DNA of 18,125 nucleotides, taken from positions 1 through 18,125 of the forward strand of contig USFX01000027.1 of the NCBI GenBank assembly GCA_900553965.1. Reading direction: 5' to 3'. The position numbers and the translations under genes are program-made. Position 1 is the stretch's first letter. Each line of letters begins with the position of its first letter. Below, in pieces: positions 1-6,003 of this stretch. Under the pieces are notes generated by a model. It had not been told where the DNA came from, made no database searches, and saw only the letters and a list, made by a program, of their open reading frames with translations. The DNA comes from an uncultured Prevotella sp. (GTDB lineage: Bacteria; Bacteroidota; Bacteroidia; Bacteroidales; Bacteroidaceae).

Positions 1-840
1 GTCATTTCCACGCTGCTCGCGATCCTCTTCGGCACGGTCAGCGGCCTTGCGCCCAAATGGCTCGACGCGCTGCTGATGCGCCTGATTGAAATCTTCCTCA
101 GCGTGCCGAACCTGCTGCTCGTCCAGAGCTGGATTCCGTCGGCCGGGTTCTATTTCTCGGCCAACGCCGTCTCATGGTTCCTCTCGGACATACTACTCTG
201 CTACTCCGTCTTTCCCGTCGTCTTCCGGGTCGTGCGCCGCATGACTCCGGCGGCGCTCACCGGCGCATGGGCGGCCGTCCTCGCGGCCTACGCCGTGCTT
301 CTCTGCAACATTCCGGACGCCATGACAAACGCCATCGTCTATGTCTTTCCGCCCGTGCGGACCGTCGATTTCGCCATCGGCGTGACCCTTTGGCACGTTG
401 CCGTATGGTTGAAAAAGCGCCGCGCAGCAGTGTTGGAAAGCCGCCTGACGGCCACCGCGGCCGAACTGGCCGTCTTCGCCGCACTTGCCATGACGCTTGC
501 CGCCCATCCGTACGTCAACCTGCAGATACGGACGGCATGTCTCTTCTGGCCCGTCAACGTGGCCATCATCCTGCTCTTCGCCTGTGAAAAGCAGGGTGGG
601 GCAGTGGCATGGCTGCTCCGCCGCAAACCTTTGATATGGCTCGGGAACATCAGTTTTCCGCTGTTCATGGTCCATCAGATGGCCATCAGCATCACCTTGG
701 CCGTTCTTCCATGCCTCTCCGCCGTCATCCCCACGTCGCCCTATTGGCTCGCCCTGACGCTATGCGCAGCGACAACGCTGGCGGGAACGGCATTGGCGCA
801 ATATATAATTAAGGTCAGAGTTCAGAGTGAAAAGGTATGA
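1..840 (+). CDS. Acyltransferase-3 family membrane O-acyltransferase, 3' part only
   Basis: The frame is open from base 1, so the gene begins upstream of the window; the ATG at 76 is an internal Met. The visible 279 residues contain many hydrophobic helices separated by basic loops, such as a VFRVVRR stretch after a helix and a WLKKRRA loop. The segment FYFSANAVSWFLSDILLCYSV resembles the conserved W-x-L-S-x-E/D helix of acyltransferase-3 (OafA/NodX/YrhL) proteins, with Asp in place of the usual Glu. It is followed by ..VFPVVFR, as in that family. The end (GNISFPLFMVHQM) matches the family's G-x-I-S-F-x-x-F-L-x-H last-helix motif. Such proteins move acetyl or succinyl groups onto O-antigen, capsule or lipid-linked sugars in the inner membrane, which fits the glycan genes that follow. 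The acyl donor and acceptor cannot be told from sequence. The stop lies inside a short sequence that recurs at 15599. Confidence 0.85.
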   Translation, partial: VISTLLAILFGTVSGLAPKWLDALLMRLIEIFLSVPNLLLVQSWIPSAGFYFSANAVSWFLSDILLCYSVFPVVFRVVRRMTPAALTGAWAAVLAAYAVLLCNIPDAMTNAIVYVFPPVRTVDFAIGVTLWHVAVWLKKRRAAVLESRLTATAAELAVFAALAMTLAAHPYVNLQIRTACLFWPVNVAIILLFACEKQGGAVAWLLRRKPLIWLGNISFPLFMVHQMAISITLAVLPCLSAVIPTSPYWLALTLCAATTLAGTALAQYIIKVRVQSEKV

Positions 841-889
841 TTACTCTTAAAGCCTGAACAGCAATGACGAGATTGAATTAACAAACAAA

Positions 890-987
890 TGAAGCCCCAT
901 GGTCTCTCCCCCTTGGGGGGAGTCGGAGGGGGCCCTAACAACTGAAGCCCCATGGTCTCTCCCCCTTTGGGGGAGCAGGAGGGGGCC
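890..987 (+). repeat. Two near-identical tandem copies of a C/G-rich palindromic repeat
   Basis: Two 45-base units, 890-934 and 943-987, start with tgaagccccatggtctct. Each then carries a C-run/G-run hairpin (CTCCCCC..GGGGGAG) followed by a second G-run ending GGGGGCC. They differ at only a few positions. The same hairpin-plus-G-run design recurs at 1417, 2554, 3108 and 3195. The frame of the downstream fdtA gene is open through both copies from an ATG at 899, so a repeat-derived N-terminal extension is possible, but it has no resemblance to the FdtA family. Confidence 0.85.
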
Positions 988-997
988 ATATAAAACT

Positions 998-1402
998 ATG
1001 GAAGGAAAAATAATCGACTTGCCGAAGATATTCGACCCGCGCGGCAATCTCACCGTGGCTGAGGGGAACCGCAATATCCCCTTCGACATCGCCCGCGCCT
1101 ACTGGGTCTATGACGTTCCGGGAGGCGAGAGCCGCGGCGGACATGCCCACAAGCACTGCCGCGAGTTCATCATCGCCGTGAGCGGCAGCTTTCAGGTCAC
1201 GCTGGACAATGGCCGCGAGCGCACAACCTATCATCTCAACCACCCCTATCAGGGTCTGCTCGTCGAGACCGGCGTATGGCGCACGCTTGACGATTTCTCC
1301 TCGGGAGCCGTCTGTCTCGTGCTGGCGTCCGACCCGTTTGAGGAGGAAGACTACATAAGGGATTACGGAGACTATCTGAAGTATATGGGTGTGGACCGAT
1401 AG
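998..1402 (+). CDS. fdtA: FdtA/QdtA-type dTDP-4-keto-6-deoxyglucose 3,4-ketoisomerase (cupin)
   Basis: A 134-residue single-domain cupin. It would convert dTDP-4-keto-6-deoxyglucose to the 3-keto isomer, the step before 3-amination in Fuc3NAc/Qui3NAc synthesis in the cytoplasm. Visible signatures are DPRGNLTVAEG near residues 13-23, PFDIARAYWVYDVP at 28-41, and the active-site stretch RGGHAHKHCREF at 46-57. The two histidines fall at residues 49 and 51, the positions of the paired active-site histidines of FdtA. The length fits the family (about 135-150). The start at 998 is preferred over the in-frame ATG at 899 because the extra 33 residues are encoded by the C/G-rich repeat, whereas MEGKIIDLPKIFDPRG aligns with known family N-termini. 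The gene is followed by an acyltransferase and an FdtB-type aminotransferase start, the usual pathway grouping. Whether the product is the galacto (FdtA) or gluco (QdtA) isomer cannot be decided. Confidence 0.88.
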   Translation: MEGKIIDLPKIFDPRGNLTVAEGNRNIPFDIARAYWVYDVPGGESRGGHAHKHCREFIIAVSGSFQVTLDNGRERTTYHLNHPYQGLLVETGVWRTLDDFSSGAVCLVLASDPFEEEDYIRDYGDYLKYMGVDR

Positions 1403-1416
1403 CCCGACGAAACGAC

Positions 1417-1449
1417 GGCCCCACCCCGGCCCTCCCCAAGGGGAGGGTG
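1417..1449 (-). repeat. C/G-rich palindromic repeat, inverted copy
   Basis: Directly after the fdtA stop, the minus strand reads a C-run/G-run hairpin (CTCCCCTTGGGGAG) followed by two further G-runs. This is the same design as the copies at 890-987 but in the opposite orientation. Confidence 0.7.
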
Positions 1450-1475
1450 TCTACGAGGTGAAGGGATAAGACCCT

Positions 1476-1515
1476 GACATATATATAATATGACACCTAA
1501 TATCTGACATCTGAC
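1476..1515. repeat. Degenerate short tandem repeat upstream of the acyltransferase
   Basis: The sequence holds a gacat unit, a run of tatata, and then variants of a 7-base unit ending in two exact ctgacat copies that abut the ATG at 1516. It looks like intergenic filler. No promoter box was recognised in it. Confidence 0.5.
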
Positions 1516-2457
1516 ATGTTTGAGATAAAAAGATATACCCCCGCCGACGCCGCAACCTGGGACCGTTATGTCTCTCAGGCCAGGAACGCTACGTTCCTGT
1601 TCTACCGCGCCTATATGGACTACCACGCCGACCGCTTCACCGATCACTCGCTGATGTTCTATAAATCCGGCCGGCTCCACTCCATTATGCCCGCACACGT
1701 CGTCGGAACAACGCTCTATTCACATTACGGACTGACCTACGGCGGGCTCGTGATGAACATCGACGTCACCATCGGCGACGTTGTCGAGCTGTTCTCCGAA
1801 CTCAACGGCTATCTCTGCGACTGCGGAATAACGCGCGTCATCTACCGCCCCATTCCGTGGATATATCACCGTCACCCGTCGGAAGAAGACCTCTACGCCA
1901 TCTTCTGGAAGTGCAACGCCCGTCTGCATCTGCGCAACATCGGCACCGCCATCGCCATGAAGCAGAACCTCAGATGGCGCAAGGACCACCGCCGGCGCCT
2001 CAAACAGGCCCATGAGAGCGGCGTGTGGGTGCGACGCGACGCAGACATCGCCGAGTTCTGGCCGGTACTGGAAGCCAATTTGGCGCGGCGTTTCGACGCA
2101 AAGCCTGTCCATACTCTGGCCGAGATGCAACTGCTGAAGTCACGTTTCCCGGACAATATCATCCAATACAACGCCTACATCGGCGACGAAATCATCGGCG
2201 GAATCACGTTCTACATCACCCCGCAGGTGCTCCACGGACAGTATAGCGGCACCACCGACCGCGGAAAACAGGCCGGTGCGATGGAGGCTATCTATGAACA
2301 GGTCATGTACACCGACTATCCCGACATCGATTTTCTCGATTTCGGCAGCTCCACGGAGGAGCAGGGCAGCGTCATCAACGCCGGTCTCATAGCCCACAAG
2401 GAGGGTTACGGCGGCCGCGGAGTGTGCTACGATACGTATGAGTGGGATATTATTTAG
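1516..2457 (+). CDS. FemAB/GNAT-like acyltransferase, probable amino-sugar N-acyltransferase
   Basis: A 313-residue soluble protein with two GNAT-like lobes, of the kind grouped as FemAB-like or acetyltransferase-6 proteins. The second lobe is clearest. It has a basic segment NLRWRKDHRRRLKQA at 151-165, a FWPVLEANLARRF segment at 181-193, strand-like YIGDEIIGGITFYIT at 221-235, HGQYSGTTDRGK at 240-251, and a C-terminal DFLDFGSSTEEQGS/EGYGGRG region at 272-302. Lying between an FdtA ketoisomerase and the start of an FdtB aminotransferase, its most likely role is N-acylation of a dTDP-3-amino-3,6-dideoxyhexose. In the known Fuc3NAc pathway that step is done by FdtC, which belongs to the unrelated left-handed beta-helix acetyltransferases. 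The substrate is inferred from context only; addition of an amino acid or a different acyl chain is possible for this family. No membrane segment or signal peptide is seen. Confidence 0.75.
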   Translation: MFEIKRYTPADAATWDRYVSQARNATFLFYRAYMDYHADRFTDHSLMFYKSGRLHSIMPAHVVGTTLYSHYGLTYGGLVMNIDVTIGDVVELFSELNGYLCDCGITRVIYRPIPWIYHRHPSEEDLYAIFWKCNARLHLRNIGTAIAMKQNLRWRKDHRRRLKQAHESGVWVRRDADIAEFWPVLEANLARRFDAKPVHTLAEMQLLKSRFPDNIIQYNAYIGDEIIGGITFYITPQVLHGQYSGTTDRGKQAGAMEAIYEQVMYTDYPDIDFLDFGSSTEEQGSVINAGLIAHKEGYGGRGVCYDTYEWDII

Positions 2458-2512
2458 GAGTTAAAGGAGTTAAATGGAGTTATCGCGGGCAGAGCCCGCT
2501 CAGGAGTTAAAG
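2458..2512 (+). repeat. ggagttaaa tandem and 37-bp hairpin repeat, left copy
   Basis: From the acyltransferase stop onward the unit ggagtta recurs several times and leads into a 37-base element (2476-2512). Its core GCGGGC-aga-GCCCGC (2485-2499) forms a GC-rich hairpin. The whole 37 bases are repeated exactly, in reverse orientation, at 4072-4108. The hairpin could slow or stop transcription after the acyltransferase, but no T-run follows it. Confidence 0.85.
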
Positions 2513-2553
2513 ACAATAGCAGGCATAAAGAATAATTATCAAACCGCAGGTTT

Positions 2554-2586
2554 CTCCCTCTTTTTGGGGGTTGAGCCGGAGGGGGC
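2554..2586 (+). repeat. C/G-rich palindromic repeat, diverged copy
   Basis: A C-rich half, a T-run, a G-run and a final ccggagggggc match the design of the 890-987 copies, with the inner hairpin decayed. It ends 16 bases before the start codon at 2603. Confidence 0.65.
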
Positions 2587-2602
2587 TTTATATTAAGACA
2601 CT

Positions 2603-3913
2603 ATGACAATCAAATATCTCGACTTAAAGAAAGTCACCGAACGCCACGCAGAGGAAATCCACGAGGCCGTGGCGCGTGTGATAGACAGCGGATGGTATCT
2701 GCAAGGCGAGGCCGTGGCACGCTTTGAGGAAGAATATGCACGCTATTGCGGTGTCCGCCACTGTATCGCCTGCGGCAACGGGCTCGACGCTCTGACGCTT
2801 ATTCTGCGGGCTTACATGGAGATGGGTGTGATGACGGAGGGCGACGAAGTCATCGTTCCGGCCAACACCTATATAGCCTCCATCCTGTCGATAACCGAAA
2901 ACGGACTCATTCCCGTGCTCATCGAACCGCGTCCCGACACATTCCAGATAGACGACGCGCTCATCGAACAGGCCATCACCGAGCGCACCCGTGCCGTCAT
3001 GATTGTCCATCTCTACGGCCGCATGGCCTACACGGAGCGCATCGGCGATATCTGTCGTCGCCACAGATTGAAGCTCGTGGAAGACTGCGCGCAGTCGCAC
3101 GGGCTATGCCCCCCTAAATCCCCCCAAGGAGGGGATGAAAGTTACCGTTTGTCCCAAACAAACATCCAAACATCTCTCCCTCACTCACACACTATTCCCC
3201 CCTTAGGGGGGACCGAGGGGGGCTCCGACTTCGACTTCGCCTCCCTGCTGCGCATGGTAGCCCGTGCCGTCCCCGGGATGCGCGTGCGCTTCACCACGAG
3301 CCACCCCAAGGACATGAGCGACGAGACGCTGCGCGTCATAGCCGAAGAGCCCAACGTCTGCCGCCACATCCACCTGCCGGTGCAGAGCGGAAGCAACAGG
3401 ATACTGAAACTGATGAACCGCAGGTACACCCGCGAGTGGTATCTCGACCGTGTGGCCGCCATCAGGCGCATCGTCCCTGACTGCGCCATAACGACGGACA
3501 TCTTCGTCGGCTATCACAGCGAGACGGAGGAGGACCACCGGCTGTCGCTGTCGCTGATGCGCGAGGTGGGCTACGACTCGGCTTTCATGTTCAAATACAG
3601 CGAGCGGCCGGGCACCTACGCCTCGAAACATCTCCCCGACGACGTGCCCGAGGACGTGAAGATAAGACGTCTCAACGAGATGATACAGCTTCAGACCGAG
3701 CTCTCCGCCGAGGCCAACCGGCGCGACGTGGGCCACGAATTCGACGTGCTCGTCGAAGGCTACAGCAAGCGCTCGCGGGAACAGATGTGCGGACGGACGG
3801 AACAGAACAAGATGGTTGTCTTCGACAAGGGACAGTGCCACGTCGGCCAGACCGTGCGCGTGAAAATCACAGACAGCACCAGCGCAACACTGTTCGGGGA
3901 AGTAATAAAATGA
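2603..3913 (+). CDS. fdtB'-'miaB: Chimeric frame: 5' part of FdtB-type sugar aminotransferase fused to 3' part of MiaB
   Basis: One open frame of 436 residues made of unrelated pieces. Residues 1-167 are a DegT/DnrJ/EryC1 (FdtB/QdtB) sugar 3-aminotransferase N-terminus: YLDLKK at 5-10, SGWYLQG at 29-35, ACGNGLDAL at 56-64, VIVPANTYIAS at 83-93, and LVEDCAQSHG at 158-167 with the cofactor-binding Asp161. The frame leaves this family before the PLP-binding lysine. Residues 168-208 are largely encoded by two inverted C/G-rich repeats. Residues 209-436 are MiaB, the radical-SAM methylthiotransferase acting on i6A37 of tRNA: RFTTSHPKDMS at 229-239, HIHLPVQSGSNRIL at 255-268, FKYSERPGTYAS at 330-341, and a C-terminal TRAM domain from about 375. 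The MiaB N-terminal domain and the CxxxCxxC cluster motif are absent. Residues 180-182 (SYR) may already be MiaB. Neither activity should survive. The join is either a repeat-mediated rearrangement or an assembly error. Confidence 0.9.
   Translation: MTIKYLDLKKVTERHAEEIHEAVARVIDSGWYLQGEAVARFEEEYARYCGVRHCIACGNGLDALTLILRAYMEMGVMTEGDEVIVPANTYIASILSITENGLIPVLIEPRPDTFQIDDALIEQAITERTRAVMIVHLYGRMAYTERIGDICRRHRLKLVEDCAQSHGLCPPKSPQGGDESYRLSQTNIQTSLPHSHTIPPLGGTEGGSDFDFASLLRMVARAVPGMRVRFTTSHPKDMSDETLRVIAEEPNVCRHIHLPVQSGSNRILKLMNRRYTREWYLDRVAAIRRIVPDCAITTDIFVGYHSETEEDHRLSLSLMREVGYDSAFMFKYSERPGTYASKHLPDDVPEDVKIRRLNEMIQLQTELSAEANRRDVGHEFDVLVEGYSKRSREQMCGRTEQNKMVVFDKGQCHVGQTVRVKITDSTSATLFGEVIK
3108..3225. 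repeat. Pair of inverted C/G-rich palindromic repeats inside the chimeric frame
   Basis: The left arm (3108-3135, minus orientation) and the right arm (3195-3225, plus orientation) are recognisable inverted copies of the same palindromic family found at 890-987. About 60 bases of low-complexity sequence lie between them. Both arms are translated in frame, giving PPKSPQGGD (residues 170-178) and PPLGGTEGG (199-207). The pair marks the junction between the aminotransferase and MiaB parts. Confidence 0.8.
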
Positions 3914-3960
3914 AGAATGAAGACGTGTTGATGAGCGAAGCGAGTAATAGGCTGACGCCG

Positions 3961-3987
3961 TTCCCCCTCTTTTTAAAAGAAGAAGCC
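3961..3987 (+). repeat. Decayed C-rich repeat fragment
   Basis: A CCCCCTCTTTTT stretch followed by an A/G-rich half resembles the left half of the copy at 2554 but lacks the closing G-runs. It lies just after the chimeric gene, within 206 bases (3914-4119) that hold no recognisable gene. Confidence 0.4.
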
Positions 3988-4038
3988 TTTACGTCGGCTA
4001 TCGGCTTTCAATCGGTCTCTGACCGCTTGCACGGCAAG

Positions 4039-4108
4039 AACTCCTGAGCGACCGCAGGGAGCGATAACTCCCTTTAACTCCTGAGCGGGCTCTGCCCGCG
4101 ATAACTCC
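4039..4108 (-). repeat. Two 33-bp hairpin repeat units with conserved ends and variable core; right copy of the inverted pair
   Basis: Units 4039-4071 and 4076-4108 share exact ends (AACTCCTGAGCG and GCGATAACTCC) around a 10-base core that differs completely: ACCGCAGGGA in the first, GGCTCTGCCC in the second. The second unit plus four flanking bases is the exact reverse complement of 2476-2512. The element ends 11 bases before the start of the ABC exporter gene. Confidence 0.85.
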
Positions 4109-4119
4109 TTAAAAAGAAA

Positions 4120-5973
4120 ATGGTCAAAGAATTCCTAAAGATAATGTGGCGCTTCCTGCCGCCATACAAGAAGTATCTCGTCGCATCCATAGCATGCAAC
4201 ATCCTTTCAGCCGCAATGAACATCTTCTCGTTCGCCGCGCTGATACCAATCCTCCAGATTCTCTTCAAGATAGACGAGAAGCGGGTCGAGACCCCCATGG
4301 CATGGGGTGACGGCAACTTCAAGGACTGGGCGTTCAACAACCTCAACTACTACGTCTGCCAGATGATAGACCAGTGGGGAGCCGTCACGGCACTCTTCGC
4401 CATAGGAATGTTCCTCTGCCTGACCACGATGATCAAGACCGGACTCTACTTCGGAGCGTCGGCCTTCGTCGTACCGATACGAACCGGCATCGTGCGCGAC
4501 ATCCGCAACATGATCTACTTCAAGATTACGGCACTGCCCCTGAGCTTCTTCACCGAAGAACGCAAGGGAGACATCATCGCCCGCATCACCGGTGACGTCA
4601 ACGAAGTCGAAGCATCAATCATGTCGTCACTCGACATGCTCTTCAAGAACCCCATCCTCATCGTCAGCTACGTCGTCACGCTCTTCTTCATCAGCTGGGA
4701 GCTCACGCTCTTCACCCTCATCGTCGTGCCCTTCATGGGATGGCTCATGGGAATCATCAGCCGAAAGCTCAAAGCCCAGTCACTCAACGTCCAGGCGCTC
4801 TGGAGCGACACCATCAGCCAGGTCGAGGAGACCCTCGGCGGACTGCGCATCATCAAGGCCTTCTGCGCCGAAGAGAAGATGAACAAACGCTTCGACCACA
4901 TCAACAACCTCCACCGCAACACGCTCAAGAACATGACCATCCGCATACAGCTGGCCCACCCCATGAGCGAGTTCCTCGGAACGGTGCTCATCGTCATCGT
5001 CCTCTGGTTCGGCGGAATACTCGTGCTCAACAAGTCGACCATCTCCGGACCGACATTCATCTACTACCTCGTCATACTCTACAGCATCATCAACCCGCTC
5101 AAAGAGTTCGTCAAGGCCAGCTACAACATCCCCCGCGGACTCGCCTCAATGGACCGCGTCAACAAAATCCTCAAAGCCGAGAATCCGATAAAGGCACCGA
5201 AGAACCCCGTTCCGCTGCCGGAATTCAAGCACAAGATAGAGTTCCGCAACGTCTCCTTCGCCTACAACTACCATCCCGAAGACCCGACGCACACACGCTG
5301 GGTGCTCCGCAACATCAACCTGACCATCGAAAAGGGCAAGACCGTGGCCCTCGTCGGACAGAGCGGCGGCGGAAAGTCGACACTCGTCGACCTCATCCCG
5401 CGCTACTATGACGTGCAGGAAGGCGAGGTGCTCATCGACGGCATCAACGTCAAAGACCTCGGCATACACGACCTGCGCCAGCTCATCGGCAACGTCAACC
5501 AGGAGGCCATCCTCTTCAACGACACCTTCCGCAACAACATCGCCTTCGGCGTCGACAACGCCACGCAGGAACAGATTGAGGAAGCAGCCAGGATAGCCAA
5601 CGCCTACGACTTCATCATGGAGTCCGAACACCAGTTCGACACCGGCATCGGCGACCGCGGCGGACGCCTCTCCGGCGGACAGCGACAGCGCGTCAGCATC
5701 GCCCGCGCCATCCTCAAGAACCCGCCCATCCTCATCCTCGACGAGGCTACATCGGCCCTCGACACCGAAAGCGAGCGCCTCGTTCAGGAAGCTCTCGAAC
5801 GCCTCATGAAGACCCGCACCACCGTGGCCATCGCCCACCGCCTCTCCACCATCCATAGCGCCGACGAAATCTGCGTCATCCACGAAGGCCAGATCGTCGA
5901 ACGCGGCACCCACGATGAGCTCATCGCCATGGACGGCTACTACAAGAAGCTGACGGAGATGCAGAGGACATAG
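4120..5973 (+). CDS. MsbA-like ABC exporter (type I half-transporter)
   Basis: A 617-residue half-transporter with an N-terminal six-helix membrane domain (roughly residues 15-335) and a C-terminal ATPase domain (about 370-617); it would act as a dimer in the inner membrane. ATPase motifs are complete: Walker A GQSGGGKST at 413-421, Q-loop Gln461 in NVNQE, signature LSGGQ at 517-521, Walker B ILILDE at 537-542 with catalytic Glu542, D-loop SALD and switch His573. The coupling-helix region RKGDIIARITGDVNEVE (148-164) is typical of lipid flippases of the MsbA group. The neighbours (lipid A-type acyltransferase, sulfatase-fold transferase, glycosyltransferase, LPS kinase) support a lipid A/core or other glycolipid cargo, but a different substrate cannot be excluded. 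The start is preceded by an A-rich leader with no Shine-Dalgarno site. Third codon positions are extremely C-rich. Confidence 0.9.
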   Translation: MVKEFLKIMWRFLPPYKKYLVASIACNILSAAMNIFSFAALIPILQILFKIDEKRVETPMAWGDGNFKDWAFNNLNYYVCQMIDQWGAVTALFAIGMFLCLTTMIKTGLYFGASAFVVPIRTGIVRDIRNMIYFKITALPLSFFTEERKGDIIARITGDVNEVEASIMSSLDMLFKNPILIVSYVVTLFFISWELTLFTLIVVPFMGWLMGIISRKLKAQSLNVQALWSDTISQVEETLGGLRIIKAFCAEEKMNKRFDHINNLHRNTLKNMTIRIQLAHPMSEFLGTVLIVIVLWFGGILVLNKSTISGPTFIYYLVILYSIINPLKEFVKASYNIPRGLASMDRVNKILKAENPIKAPKNPVPLPEFKHKIEFRNVSFAYNYHPEDPTHTRWVLRNINLTIEKGKTVALVGQSGGGKSTLVDLIPRYYDVQEGEVLIDGINVKDLGIHDLRQLIGNVNQEAILFNDTFRNNIAFGVDNATQEQIEEAARIANAYDFIMESEHQFDTGIGDRGGRLSGGQRQRVSIARAILKNPPILILDEATSALDTESERLVQEALERLMKTRTTVAIAHRLSTIHSADEICVIHEGQIVERGTHDELIAMDGYYKKLTEMQRT

Positions 5974-6003
5974 GCTGCCGGCGATGCTAAACGTATAAAG
6001 CAA

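Noticed and set aside
890..987. CRISPR-like array
   Set aside because: Only two tandem units, with an 8-base gap instead of a spacer and a G/C hairpin design; no cas gene nearby.
899..997. 33-residue N-terminal extension of FdtA
   Set aside because: It is wholly encoded by the two tandem palindromic repeats, and the FdtA family begins at residue 1 of the 998 start.
2603..3913. A genuine bifunctional aminotransferase-methylthiotransferase
   Set aside because: The PLP lysine, the MiaB N-terminal domain and the cluster cysteines are all missing, and the linker is repeat-derived.
3787..4047. 86-residue frame overlapping the end of the chimera
   Set aside because: Its first half is out of frame with the MiaB TRAM domain and the rest is repeat-rich intergenic sequence; no family resemblance.
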